From the NCBI RefSeq assembly GCF_001889605.1, contig NZ_CP018171.1, positions 1,696,501-1,760,500 on the forward strand: a stretch of 64,000 nt of DNA. The letters are read 5' to 3'. A program made the position numbers and the translations under genes. Under the pieces are notes generated by a model. The model worked only from the letters and a program-made list of their open reading frames with translations. It ran no database searches and was not told the origin of the DNA. Positions 56,067 through 64,000 of this stretch are shown in pieces. The stretch comes from Aquibium oceanicum. Lineage in GTDB: Bacteria; Pseudomonadota; Alphaproteobacteria; Rhizobiales; Rhizobiaceae. How positions within the stretch are numbered: the stretch's first letter is position 1; every line of letters starts with the position of its first letter.

Positions 56067-57694
56067 CCGACAAACCGCGCTATCGGGTCGAGGCGGGTTC
56101 GGCGCCCGCGCTGGCCGGGGAGATATTGCGGCCACGTCCGGGGTCCGCCTACTTGCGCGACACGCGGTCGGCTGTCATCAACACCCGGCCGGCCTATCTG
56201 CGCGAGAGCCGCGACGAGATCCGCGTGGCGTGGCAGCGGGCGGCGGGCCTGGCGCTCGACCTGATCCAGAATTCGGGCCGACTGCGCGGTGCGGCCGACC
56301 AAGTGATCGCCGACACGGTCGGGGTCGAGCTGGTGCTCAACCCGCAGCCTGACGCCGAGGCGCTGGGCTGGTCGCCGGAGTTCACGACCGGGTGGACGCG
56401 GCGCATCAAGAAACGTTGGAAGAAGTACGCGTGGAACCCGCGCGAATGCGACGTGCGCGGCAAGCACACGATCCCGCAATCGATCGACATCGGGCTGCGC
56501 TGGGACATGGCCTTCGGCGAGGCGATCGGGCGGATCGACTTCTTCACCGAGGCGATGCGCCGACGCTACGGCATCACGACCGGCACGAAGCTCTGCATGG
56601 TGACGCCGACCAAGCTGGTGCAGGACACGAACGCGTTCGAAAACATCTTCCAGGGGGTGGTCCACGACGAGAACGGCCGTCCCGTGGCCTACCGCTTCGA
56701 GGAGATGGAGGACGGGATCACCGTCAAGCGCGATCACATGGCGCTCGACCCGATGGGGCGGCAGCAGGTGATACACGTCTTCGACCCGATGGACGTGTCG
56801 GACGTGCGCGGCATTTCGCGCATCGCACCGGCCCTCCGCAAGCACATCCAGCACGAGATCCTGGTCGATGCGACGATCCAGACCTCGATCCTGCAGACGA
56901 TCTTCGGCATTGCGCTGACCAGCCCGTCGCCATCGCAGGACGCGTTCGAGGCGATCACGGCGCTGGGTGATGCGCCGGGAGAGAACAAGGAAAGCCTCAC
57001 CGACGACTATCGCGATTACTTTCTGGCCGCGCTCGACCGGGCGGCTGAAGGCAAGATCTCGATCAGCGGGGAGCCGACCGTGTCGCATCTCGCGCCGGGC
57101 GAGAAGCTGGAACTGCTGACGACGAAGACGCCGGGCCCGCAGTTCCTGCCGGTCTCGGCCGAGCTGTCGCGCGACATGGCGCGGGCGATCGGGATCACGA
57201 CCGGCGGCCTGACCATGGACCACACGAACTCGACCTATTCGAGCGTGCGGATGGAGAACTCGTCGATCTGGCCCGTCGTGGTGAGGCGTCGCGAGCGGAT
57301 CGCGGCGCCGATCGCACAGGCTGTCTACGAAAGCTGGCTCGACGAGGAGATCGGCATGGGGCGGATCGACTTCCCGGGCGGATACGAGGCGTTTCGCGCC
57401 AACCGGGACTCGGCTTGCTGGGCCTTGTGGCAGGGGCCGGCGAAGCCGACCGCCGACGACGGCAAGAGCGCCAAGGCGTCGACGGAGAAGATCGTCAACG
57501 GCACGACCACGCTCGCGGCGGAGATCGCCGAGCTCGGGCAGGACCCCGACGAGGTGTTCGAGCAGCGCGTCGCGGAGCACAAGCGCTACGTCGAAAACGG
57601 CATGCCTTCGCCCTTCGTGCCGAAGAACAGCGCGCCGAAGGACGAGAAGGAAGATGGCGAGACGGTGCCTCGCAAGCGGGAAGACGCGTCGTGA
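56063..57694 (+). CDS. Portal protein, lambda family
   Basis: 543 residues from GTG 56063, overlapping the terminase stop by 4 bases (an earlier GTG at 56048 is possible). Lambda-portal segments include 'WTRRIKKRWKKYAWNPRECDVRG', 'VIHVFDPMDVSDVRGISRIAPAL' and 'YSSVRMENSSIWPVVVRRRE'. It forms the dodecameric DNA gate at the head vertex. Confidence 0.93.
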   Translation: MTDKPRYRVEAGSAPALAGEILRPRPGSAYLRDTRSAVINTRPAYLRESRDEIRVAWQRAAGLALDLIQNSGRLRGAADQVIADTVGVELVLNPQPDAEALGWSPEFTTGWTRRIKKRWKKYAWNPRECDVRGKHTIPQSIDIGLRWDMAFGEAIGRIDFFTEAMRRRYGITTGTKLCMVTPTKLVQDTNAFENIFQGVVHDENGRPVAYRFEEMEDGITVKRDHMALDPMGRQQVIHVFDPMDVSDVRGISRIAPALRKHIQHEILVDATIQTSILQTIFGIALTSPSPSQDAFEAITALGDAPGENKESLTDDYRDYFLAALDRAAEGKISISGEPTVSHLAPGEKLELLTTKTPGPQFLPVSAELSRDMARAIGITTGGLTMDHTNSTYSSVRMENSSIWPVVVRRRERIAAPIAQAVYESWLDEEIGMGRIDFPGGYEAFRANRDSACWALWQGPAKPTADDGKSAKASTEKIVNGTTTLAAEIAELGQDPDEVFEQRVAEHKRYVENGMPSPFVPKNSAPKDEKEDGETVPRKREDAS

Positions 57695-57702
57695 TCGAGG
57701 AT

Positions 57703-57762
57703 ACCCCCACTCCGTCACGGGCTTCGCCCGCGACACCTCTCCCCCAAGGGGGGTGAGGATGG
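57703..57762. repeat. G+C-rich palindromic repeat between portal and gpW genes
   Basis: CCCACTCCGTCACGGGCTTCGCCCG with a CTCCCCCAAGGGGGGTGAG arm. The same family as at 7308 and 33941. Confidence 0.65.
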
Positions 57763-57771
57763 GAGGCTGCA

Positions 57772-58044
57772 ATGCCGACGCTGATAAAACTCGGCGGCGT
57801 CGAGGTCGACCAGGACGATCCGTGCGCGCTGTGGCAGGCGCTCTACGGAGCGAAGTTGAAGCTTCTCGCCGGCGACCAGCTGGAAGAGATCGAGATCCGT
57901 TCGCCGGTGACGCAGCGGCGCATGCGCGTGGCCAAGGCGAACATGGCGGCGATCGACGCCGAACTGGCGCGGCTCAAGGGCGCCTGCGACCTGAAACTGA
58001 CCGGCCGGCGCGGGCGCTTCGCCAAGCGCATGCGGTTCATCTGA
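57772..58044 (+). CDS. Head-tail joining protein gpW-like
   Basis: 90 residues, matching gpW in size and pattern: 'LWQALYGAKLKLLAGDQLEEIEIRSPVTQRRMRVAKANMAAIDAELARL'. In lambda, gpW sits between terminase and portal genes; here it follows portal. It plugs the portal after packaging. Confidence 0.8.
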   Translation: MPTLIKLGGVEVDQDDPCALWQALYGAKLKLLAGDQLEEIEIRSPVTQRRMRVAKANMAAIDAELARLKGACDLKLTGRRGRFAKRMRFI

Positions 58045-58052
58045 GGCACGCG

Positions 58053-58973
58053 ATGAGCTTTCGCTACGGCCATATCGCGCAGCGGCTGTTCGATACGCCG
58101 CTGCTCTACGACGCGCGCAAGGCGGAGGCCTTCCTGCACGGGCTGGGCGGGCGCATCGCCGGCGACACGATCGTGATCACGAACGCGGAAGGCGCGGCGG
58201 ACCATGTGGCGGGGGCCGACGGCCGGCCGCTCGCCGGCAAGCTCGGCGGGCGGATCGAGCGGGCCTATACGTGTGCCAACCTGCTGCCCTTCGACATGAT
58301 CGACAACGTTGCGATCATCCCGGTCGAAGGATCGCTGGTGCACAAGGGGGGATGGATCGGCGCTTCGTCGGGGGAGACGTCCTACCAGGGTCTCCAGGCG
58401 CAGATCGCGCTGGCGCGGCAGTCCTCGGCCGTGCGCGGCGTCGTCTTCGAGGTGGACAGCTATGGCGGCGAGGTCAATGGCGGCTTCGAGACCGCCGGCG
58501 CCATCGCGAGGCTGTCGCGGGAAAAGCCGACGATCGCGATCCTGACCGACTTCGCCTATTCGGCCGGTTACATGCTCGCCTCGCAGGCGCGGTCGATCGT
58601 GGCGCCGAAATACGGCGGCGCCGGTTCGATCGGCGTGATCATCGTCCATGCCGACCGCAGCGGCGAACTGGAGCAGAAGGGTATCCAGCTCACCATCATC
58701 CGCGCGGGAAAGAAGAAGGCCGACGGCAACCCCTGGGAGCCTCTCGGCGCCGAGATGGCGGCGCGCTGGCAAGCGCTGGTCGAGACCATGCGCGAGGAGT
58801 TCGCGGCGACGGTCGCCGCGGGACGCCGCGGGCGGACGACGAAGGCCAGGGTGATGGCGACCGAAGCCGAGGCCTTCGAGGCGCCGGAAGCACTGGCGCG
58901 GGGGCTGGTGGACGCGATCGGCGATCCGCTCGAAGCCTTCGACGCCTTCGTCAAGGAAGTGAACAGGAGCTGA
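58053..58973 (+). CDS. S49-family capsid protease (lambda gpC-like)
   Basis: 306 residues of the SppA/S49 serine protease family. The nucleophile is Ser170 in 'FAYSAGYMLAS' and the general base Lys220 in 'IRAGKKKADG'. 'VEGSLVHKGG' and 'VDSYGGEVNG' form the ClpP-like core. It matures the prohead. ATG 58053 lies 8 bases after the gpW gene. Confidence 0.9.
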   Translation: MSFRYGHIAQRLFDTPLLYDARKAEAFLHGLGGRIAGDTIVITNAEGAADHVAGADGRPLAGKLGGRIERAYTCANLLPFDMIDNVAIIPVEGSLVHKGGWIGASSGETSYQGLQAQIALARQSSAVRGVVFEVDSYGGEVNGGFETAGAIARLSREKPTIAILTDFAYSAGYMLASQARSIVAPKYGGAGSIGVIIVHADRSGELEQKGIQLTIIRAGKKKADGNPWEPLGAEMAARWQALVETMREEFAATVAAGRRGRTTKARVMATEAEAFEAPEALARGLVDAIGDPLEAFDAFVKEVNRS

Positions 58974-58975
58974 TC

Positions 58976-59539
58976 ATGGCCAGTCTGATCGCCGCGATCC
59001 GGAACGCCGTGCACCGCGATCCCACGCATGCCCTCGACACGATCGAGGTCGAACCCGGTGCAGATGCGCCGGCCAACCCGGCGCCTCCGAGCGAGGCCGC
59101 AACCACAGGAGGGACCATGTCCACCCAGACACAGGGCGGGGCCAACCCCGCCGTCACGGCCGCGCTCGCCGCGGCGACGCAGCCGCAGGGCAACGCAGCC
59201 GAGGGCTATACGGCCGCCATGGCCCGAATCGACGCGATCCTCTCCGCCGAAGGCATCAAGGGCGACGCCGGCCGCATGACCGCCGCGCTCGACCTGGCGA
59301 AGACGGCCGGCAGCATGTCGGCGGAGGCGATCGTCGGTTTCGTCACCGCGAACGTGCCGGCGAACAAGCCTGAGGCCTCGGCGCAGGCGCCTGCCCAGCC
59401 GGCGGCCGATCTCAGGCCGGACCCCGCCGCCTACGAGGCGCAGCGCGCGGCCTCGGCCGGGCTGGCGCAGCCGGGGAAGGGGAAGACCCCCGCCACCGCG
59501 AGCTGGGACAGCGTGCTCGAAAGCCGCGGCGCCAAGTAG
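58976..59539 (+). CDS. Probable scaffold or head assembly protein
   Basis: 187 residues, Ala/Pro/Gln-rich with a helical middle ('YTAAMARIDAILSAEGIKGDAGRMTAALDLAKTAGSMSAEAIVGFVTANVPA') and low-complexity flanks. Its place between the protease and decoration genes is that of lambda Nu3. An internal ATG (59117) could give a shorter product. Assignment rests mainly on position. Confidence 0.55.
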   Translation: MASLIAAIRNAVHRDPTHALDTIEVEPGADAPANPAPPSEAATTGGTMSTQTQGGANPAVTAALAAATQPQGNAAEGYTAAMARIDAILSAEGIKGDAGRMTAALDLAKTAGSMSAEAIVGFVTANVPANKPEASAQAPAQPAADLRPDPAAYEAQRAASAGLAQPGKGKTPATASWDSVLESRGAK

Positions 59540-59611
59540 GCGCCGCATCCCACCAACCGCCGGCGCGGCCTTCGCCCGGTCCTCTGATCAACCTCACTTC
59601 CGGAGGGAAAA

Positions 59612-60280
59612 ATGACCGTCTTCACCGAAGGCCGCCATGCGGCCGAGTTCGTGCTGAGCGAAGCGCAGCGCATGTTCTCGCGCGACAACATCACGATCGC
59701 AGCCGAGCAGACCATCAAGCCCGGCAGCGTGCTGGGAAAACGCGCCGTCGTGGCGGGCGTCGTAGCGACCGCCGCGGCTGATGCCGGCAACACCGCCAGC
59801 TCCGGCGCGCTGACGCTCGCCGATCCCGCCGTCTCCTCCAGGGCGAAGGACGGCGTCTACAACATCGTCTGCATCGAGCCGGCAACCAATGCCGGTACCT
59901 TCGAGGTGTTCGATCCGACCGGCCGGTCCATCGGCAAGGCCACGGTGGGTGTCGCCTTCAACAAGGAGATCAAGTTCACCATCGCCGACGGGTCCGGCGA
60001 CTTCGTGGCGGGCGACCGCTTCACCGTGACGGTGCAGGCCGACAATGCCGACTTCGAGTACGGGGCGCACGATCCGGCCGCCACGGACGGTTTCGAGGTC
60101 GCCGCGGCGATCGCGCTCTACGAAGCGACGACCGGCGAAAGCGAAAGCGCCGCCATCTCGGCGATCACACGCCACGCGGAGGTGAACGGACACCTGCTGA
60201 CCTGGAAGACCGGGATCGCCGCCGCCGACAAGGCGAACGGCCTGCAGGCGCTCGCCGACAAGGGCATCATCGTCCGGTAG
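59612..60280 (+). CDS. Head decoration protein D-like
   Basis: 222 residues. The start 'TEGRHAAEFVLSEAQRMFSRDNITI' and 'IKPGSVLGK' are typical of the gpD family, and 'ATDGFEVAAAIALYEA' and 'HAEVNGHLLTW' complete it. It contains an extra domain of about 85 residues relative to lambda gpD. It stabilises the expanded capsid. AGGGA precedes ATG 59612. Confidence 0.85.
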   Translation: MTVFTEGRHAAEFVLSEAQRMFSRDNITIAAEQTIKPGSVLGKRAVVAGVVATAAADAGNTASSGALTLADPAVSSRAKDGVYNIVCIEPATNAGTFEVFDPTGRSIGKATVGVAFNKEIKFTIADGSGDFVAGDRFTVTVQADNADFEYGAHDPAATDGFEVAAAIALYEATTGESESAAISAITRHAEVNGHLLTWKTGIAAADKANGLQALADKGIIVR

Positions 60281-60285
60281 GCGGT

Positions 60286-60336
60286 TTACCCCACCCCGCC
60301 CTGACGGGCGACCCTCCCCACAAGGGGGAGGGTGTC
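60286..60336. repeat. G+C-rich palindromic repeat before the capsid gene
   Basis: CGCCCTGACGGGCGACCC with CTCCCCACAAGGGGGAG arms, in the gap between decoration and capsid genes. Confidence 0.6.
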
Positions 60337-60389
60337 GCGGCAAGCGCCGCCTTCACCCAATCATCAGCCCTTCGAGGGGAGAACCTCCA

Positions 60390-61415
60390 ATGCTGCTCGA
60401 CATCTTCAAGAGCGATCCGTTTTCGGTCATCTCGCTCACCGACGCGATCAACAAGATCAAGTTCGTTCCCGGTCATATCGGCCGTCTGGGCCTTTTCAAC
60501 TCCAGCTCCGTGACGACGCTGACCGTCGCGATCGAGGAGAAGAACGGCATCCTGACGCTCGTCTCGCCGACGCCGCGCGGCGGCCCCGGCCAGACGACGG
60601 ACAAGGCCAAGCGCACGCTGCGCAACCTGACGATCCCGCATTTCCAGATCGACGACGCCGTCATGGCCGACGAGGTGCAGGGCATCCGCGCCTTCGGCAT
60701 GGAAAGCGAGGTCGAGACCGTCATGGGCAAGGTCGCCGAGCGGATGATGCAGCATTCGCAGTCCTTCGCGGCAACCGAGGAGTATCATCGCGTAGGCGCG
60801 ATCAAGGGCATCGTCACCTATGCCGACGGTTCGACGCTCAATCTGTTCGACGAGTTCGGCGTCACCCAGGAGACGGAGATCGACTTCGATCTCGACAATG
60901 CCAACCCGACCGGCGGCGTTCTGCGCAAGAAATGCGCGGCGGTCTACCGGCAGATGGCGGGCATCCTCGAGGGCGTGCCGTTCTCGGGTGTGCGCGCGAT
61001 CTGCGGCGATGCCTTCTTCGACGACCTGATCGCCCATCCGGAAGTGCGAGCCACCTATCTCCAGCAGCAGGAGGCGTCCGAACTGCGGCGCGGCTATGTC
61101 GACGACGGGTCGAGCGGCGTCTTCGGAACCTTCGCCTTCGGCAACATCGTCTGGGAGAACTATCGCGGCGCGGTCGGCAACACGACCTTCGTCAACACCG
61201 ACAAGTGCCATCTCTTCCCGACGGGCGCCCCCGGCCTGTTCCGCACGGTCTACGGGCCGGCCGACTACATCGAGACGGTCAACACGCTCGGAAAGCGCCT
61301 CTACATGAAGCAGTATCCCATGCCCAACGACAAGGGCGTGGACATGGAGGTGCAGTCGAACGCGCTGCAGTACTGCACGCGGCCGAAGGTGCTGATCCAG
61401 GGGAAGAGGACCTGA
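60390..61415 (+). CDS. Major capsid protein E, lambda family
   Basis: 341 residues, the size of lambda gpE. 'FSVISLTDAINKIKFVPGHIGRLGLF' at the start, 'RTLRNLTIPHFQIDDAVMADEVQGIRAFG' near 73-101 and 'FEEYRGAVGN'-like 'WENYRGAVGN' near 253 follow the family pattern. It forms the HK97-fold shell. AGGGGAG precedes ATG 60390. Confidence 0.93.
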   Translation: MLLDIFKSDPFSVISLTDAINKIKFVPGHIGRLGLFNSSSVTTLTVAIEEKNGILTLVSPTPRGGPGQTTDKAKRTLRNLTIPHFQIDDAVMADEVQGIRAFGMESEVETVMGKVAERMMQHSQSFAATEEYHRVGAIKGIVTYADGSTLNLFDEFGVTQETEIDFDLDNANPTGGVLRKKCAAVYRQMAGILEGVPFSGVRAICGDAFFDDLIAHPEVRATYLQQQEASELRRGYVDDGSSGVFGTFAFGNIVWENYRGAVGNTTFVNTDKCHLFPTGAPGLFRTVYGPADYIETVNTLGKRLYMKQYPMPNDKGVDMEVQSNALQYCTRPKVLIQGKRT

Positions 61416-61427
61416 TACGTCTTCACG

Positions 61428-61500
61428 CGCGAGCGGCCCTTCGGGCCTGCGCTCCAGACCGGGCGCCGGACGACCGGCGGGCCGCGGTCGCGACCTGACG
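61428..61500. repeat. Palindromic repeat after the capsid gene
   Basis: It contains GGACGACCGGCGGGCCGCGGTCGCG, nearly the same as a segment inside the HTH gene at 45268-45345. Confidence 0.6.
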
Positions 61501-61537
61501 ACAGGCAGTTCGTCTCGGCTGTGCGAAGGATCGTCCT

Positions 61538-61924
61538 ATGGACTGGGAAGAGGCCGAGGCGCGACTGGAGAGTGTCGCGGCCGGGGTGTTCGACCGGCAG
61601 ACGTTCCGGCTCCTGCCGCGCAAGGCGGGCCAGAGCGTCAACCACGGCCAGGTGCCGGACTGGGACCGGGAGGAGTTCGACTTCCGGGGTTCGCTCGAGT
61701 TCAACCCGCCCGGCATCGCCAGCGAGCGCCGCATGGGTGCCGATCCGACCGGGCGGGGCCAGATGGTGTTCTTCGAAGCCGTCGTGACGGCGGCGACGAC
61801 GGAATGGCCGTACATGCCGCGCCGCGGCGACCTGCTCGCCCACGGGCACGATCGGTACAAGATCGAGGGCGTGGACGCCGACGGGTCGGCGCGGCGGGTC
61901 TTTCAGGTCAATCGAGCGCGGTGA
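61538..61924 (+). CDS. Head-tail connector (gpFII-like)
   Basis: 128 residues with a beta-rich C-terminal half ('GQMVFFEAVVTAATTEWPYMPRRGDLL', 'DRYKIEGVDADGSARRVFQVNRA') like lambda FII head-tail joining proteins. Its position after the capsid gene supports this. ATG 61538; no strong ribosome site. Confidence 0.6.
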   Translation: MDWEEAEARLESVAAGVFDRQTFRLLPRKAGQSVNHGQVPDWDREEFDFRGSLEFNPPGIASERRMGADPTGRGQMVFFEAVVTAATTEWPYMPRRGDLLAHGHDRYKIEGVDADGSARRVFQVNRAR

Positions 61925-61990
61925 GATCTCGCGAGGCACCCCCCTCTGCCCTGTCGGGCATCTCCCCCTCAAGGGGGGAGATCGGGCGCC
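61924..61990. repeat. G+C-rich palindromic repeat
   Basis: GCGAGGCACCCCCCTCTGCC with CTCCCCCTCAAGGGGGGAG. The same family as at 7426-7482. Confidence 0.65.
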
Positions 61991-62026
61991 TCGCTTTGGC
62001 CGTTCTACTCACGGCCCCAAGGGATA

Positions 62027-62755
62027 ATGATGCTTTCAGCTGAGGCAGCGCGGCTCGCAGCGATCGAGGCCTTGTCGCCGACGGCGGCGAACCAGGGCGG
62101 GGGGGCGTTTCCGACGCTCGCGGGCGCGCGGATCTTCGACAGCCGGTCGGCCGCGCTAAACGAACTCGACGACCGTTCGGAGTGGGACGGCTACACGCCT
62201 GTGGTGGCCGTCTATTCGCGCCAGGCGCGCGCCGACACGCGCGGCGAGGCGGCGGAGTTCGACGACACCGACGCATCGATCGAGATCGAGTTCGTCGCCG
62301 AACTGGCTGTGGTGGCGGAGGACGAGGGCGTGCCTTTCGTCGACGCGATGGCGGGGGACGATCCGGAGGCGCGCCTGGTGCTGGCGGCGCTCTGCGGACA
62401 GATCCGGCGCGTCCTGCTCTTCGCGCCCGAGGGCGACCTGTTCCGTCACATGATCCGCGCCGTGCGGCGGGTCGACTGGGAGCCCTTCGCGGTGCCGGAA
62501 CTCGGTCTGCGCTTCCAGCGCACCACGATGCGGCTGACCTGCATGGCGCGCGACGACGTGTTTTCGGACGAGGCCGGGCTGCCGGAGCCGCTCAGGACGC
62601 TGGCGGCGCGCCTGCCGGCCAATTCCTACGCCCGGTCGCGGCTCGACCAGCTCGGCGCGCATTTCTCGGCGATCGGGCGGACGCCGCTGGCCGATATCCG
62701 GATCGCGCCGGAAGCGGAGGGGGAGTTCGTGTCGTCCACGGGCGATCTGCGGTGA
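62027..62755 (+). CDS. Phage head-tail/tail completion protein, family uncertain
   Basis: 242 residues. 'YTPVVAVYSRQARADTRGE', 'ASIEIEFVAELAVVAEDE' and 'GLRFQRTTMRLTCMARDDVF' give a beta-rich pattern like tail terminator or neck proteins. Position between the FII-like and sheath genes fits a tail-completion role. Two tandem ATG codons are possible starts (62027 and 62030). Confidence 0.55.
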   Translation: MMLSAEAARLAAIEALSPTAANQGGGAFPTLAGARIFDSRSAALNELDDRSEWDGYTPVVAVYSRQARADTRGEAAEFDDTDASIEIEFVAELAVVAEDEGVPFVDAMAGDDPEARLVLAALCGQIRRVLLFAPEGDLFRHMIRAVRRVDWEPFAVPELGLRFQRTTMRLTCMARDDVFSDEAGLPEPLRTLAARLPANSYARSRLDQLGAHFSAIGRTPLADIRIAPEAEGEFVSSTGDLR

Positions 62756-62787
62756 TGGAGTTGCAGGTGCCCCTCACCAAGCGCGGC

Positions 62788-62875
62788 CGGCGGTTCGGCT
62801 TCGCCTCACCGGGCCTTTGGGGCGAGCCACGGGTCTCGCCCGTCCTTCGGACCCCCTCCCCGTGAACGGGGCGAG
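62788..62875. repeat. G+C-rich palindromic repeat
   Basis: It includes GCGAGCCACGGGTCTCGCCCG and CCCCTCCCCGTGAACGGGGCGAGG. It lies between the completion and DUF2635 genes; a 36-codon frame through it (ATG 62755) is not convincing. Confidence 0.55.
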
Positions 62876-62907
62876 GAAGAGGCGAGCGGTGCTTCGGAGG
62901 TCTCGAT

Positions 62908-63195
62908 ATGACGCGTTACCGATTGGCCGATCAGGAGGCGCGGGTGCCTATGCCGGATCGCGGGGGGCGGCTGTTCAAGCCGGGCGAGAAGGGCGAGGCG
63001 ATCGATCCGGAGAGCCGGTTCTACGCCACGCTGATCGCCGAGGGCGGGATCATTCCTGTGCTCACGCCGCGCACCGGTCGCTCCGCGACCTGCGGCTCCG
63101 AAGGGGCGCGCGACGACGCGCGGTCCGCAGTCGCGGCCGCGCCTGCGGCGAAGACAAAAGGCACCACTCGAAAGCCCAGAAGGAAACGGACATGA
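62908..63195 (+). CDS. DUF2635-like tail gene with repeat-derived tail
   Basis: 95 residues. 'ARVPMPDRGGRLFKPGEKGEAIDPESRFYATLIAEGGIIPV' (about 11-51) matches the short DUF2635 proteins that precede the sheath gene in Mu-like phages. Residues about 56-80 are encoded by a palindromic repeat (63076-63150). It overlaps the sheath gene by 4 bases. Confidence 0.65.
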   Translation: MTRYRLADQEARVPMPDRGGRLFKPGEKGEAIDPESRFYATLIAEGGIIPVLTPRTGRSATCGSEGARDDARSAVAAAPAAKTKGTTRKPRRKRT

Positions 63196-64000
63196 CCGTC
63201 TTCAACTATATTCCCGGCAACCTGGTCGCGCCGATCTTCACCTTCGAGGTGAATTCGGGTGGGCAGTTCGAGAATTCCTCGCGGATGCTGCTCGTGGGGC
63301 ACAAGATCTCGGGCGGGCTGATGACCGACAACGTGCCGGTGATCTGCCCGTCGACCATGGAGGGTCGCCGTCTTGCCGGCGCGGGGTCGATGCTGGACGA
63401 CATGGTGCGCGCCGTGCGGCGCAACGCGCCGGCACAGGAACTGTGGATCGTCTCGGTGCCGGCGACCGGGACGGCCGAGGTGCGGACGCTGACGGTGGAC
63501 AGCGTGCCGGCGGCCGGCGGGGTCGGCGTCATCGAGATCGCGGGCGAACCGATCCAGATTACGATCGGCGCGGGCGACACGGCCGACGACGTGGCGGCGG
63601 CGCTGCACGCGGCGATCACCGGCTACTACAATCCGCTCACCGAGGCCTCGCTGCCCTATACCTCGGCCGTGGCCGACGAGGTCGTGACGCTGACGGCGCG
63701 GCACGCCGGCGCGCTGCTGTCGGACATCGACATCTTCATCCCCGTGCTGGACGGGTCGAACGCCTTCACCGGGCGCATCACCGAGGCGGTCGTCACGGCG
63801 GGTTCGGGCAACCCCGACCTGTCGGCGGCGCTGGCAGCGCTCGGCGACGATCCTTTCGACTGGATCGTGTCGCCGTTCTCCGACGCGACCAACATCGGCC
63901 GCTACAAGAGCCTGCTTTCGGACGTCTCGGGCCGCTGGGCGTGGAACGTGCAGCTCTACGGGCACGTGTTCTACCCGCTCACCGACACGATCTCCAACCT
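63192..64000 (+). CDS. Contractile tail sheath protein (partial)
   Basis: The first 269 codons are present; the gene continues past the window. 'FNYIPGNLVAPIFTFEVNSGG' at the start, 'ENSSRMLLVGHK' and 'DPFDWIVSPFSDATNIGRYKSLLSDVSGRWAW' near 215-247 follow Mu gpL-type tail sheaths. This shows the phage is a myovirus with a contractile tail. Confidence 0.85.
   Translation, partial: MTVFNYIPGNLVAPIFTFEVNSGGQFENSSRMLLVGHKISGGLMTDNVPVICPSTMEGRRLAGAGSMLDDMVRAVRRNAPAQELWIVSVPATGTAEVRTLTVDSVPAAGGVGVIEIAGEPIQITIGAGDTADDVAAALHAAITGYYNPLTEASLPYTSAVADEVVTLTARHAGALLSDIDIFIPVLDGSNAFTGRITEAVVTAGSGNPDLSAALAALGDDPFDWIVSPFSDATNIGRYKSLLSDVSGRWAWNVQLYGHVFYPLTDTISN

Larger units (their letters stand above)
30574..64000. 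mobile_element. Prophage with lambda-type head and contractile tail (left part)
   Basis: It runs from the tRNA-Pro fragment past the window end. The content includes integrase, excisionase-like, S24 repressor/Cro, SSB, D5 primase-helicase, DNA methyltransferase, terminases, portal, capsid protease, capsid and tail sheath. The left arm is transcribed leftward; everything right of 38386 is mainly rightward. At least 33 kb are present and the tail and lysis genes are still missing. Confidence 0.93.

Noticed and set aside
62755-62865. 36-codon plus-strand frame after the completion gene
   Set aside because: Mostly palindromic repeat DNA; no domain and no independent support.

Overview
The window is high-GC alphaproteobacterial DNA, most likely from the order Hyphomicrobiales (Rhizobiales; Mesorhizobium/Aminobacter-like). 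The signs are a fused anthranilate synthase trpE(G) behind a Trp-codon leader peptide, a direct-repeat LexA box (GTTC-N7-GTTC), DUF982 genes, and small G+C-rich palindromic repeats. No tool was run; all calls come from reading the sequence and from recalled family features.

Positions 1-30570 are chromosome. The first part holds the end of fhs, a DUF4342 protein, a PAP2 phosphatase, a DUF2254 membrane protein, a small lipoprotein, trpL-trpE(G), a cation efflux protein and an SOS-box small zinc-ribbon gene. Next is a one-carbon block: purU, an AEC transporter, a LigM/DesA-type tetrahydrofolate O-demethylase, a FadR-type GntR regulator, and a divergent metF-like gene with matching operator-like sites. 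A HEPN-like gene lies between two imperfect direct repeats, followed by a frameshifted Crp/Fnr regulator and a UDP-glucuronate 4-epimerase. The glycogen operon is glgP-glgC-glgA-pgm-glgX, with no glgB. After DUF982, DUF4112 and an ETFB-type lysine methyltransferase comes a foreign-looking cassette (small membrane protein, DUF2142 protein, acyltransferase remnant). It is bounded by a diverged second copy of the methyltransferase 5' end.

A prophage begins at 30574, where only the 3' half of a tRNA-Pro(CGG) gene remains, and runs past the right edge. The leftward arm carries a proteasome-like Ntn-hydrolase overlapping the integrase (itself split by a frameshift), an excisionase-like gene, DUF4326, small HTH and membrane genes, a GapR/DUF2312 protein, SSB and an HD-domain protein. 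The immunity region has an S24 repressor, a WYL-TerB protein and a Cro/YdaS protein, with four copies of a 17-bp palindrome.

The rightward early operon, with many ATGA-type overlaps, encodes a CII-like protein, a GcrA-like regulator, an SNF2-DNA methyltransferase fusion, HTH proteins, DUF1643, a zinc-finger primase, a D5 primase-helicase and a MazG-like protein, with a candidate iteron origin. Late genes follow a promoter-terminator pair: lambda-type head genes, then a contractile tail sheath cut by the window edge. Families of palindromic repeats sit between prophage genes and, in several cases, inside their reading frames.
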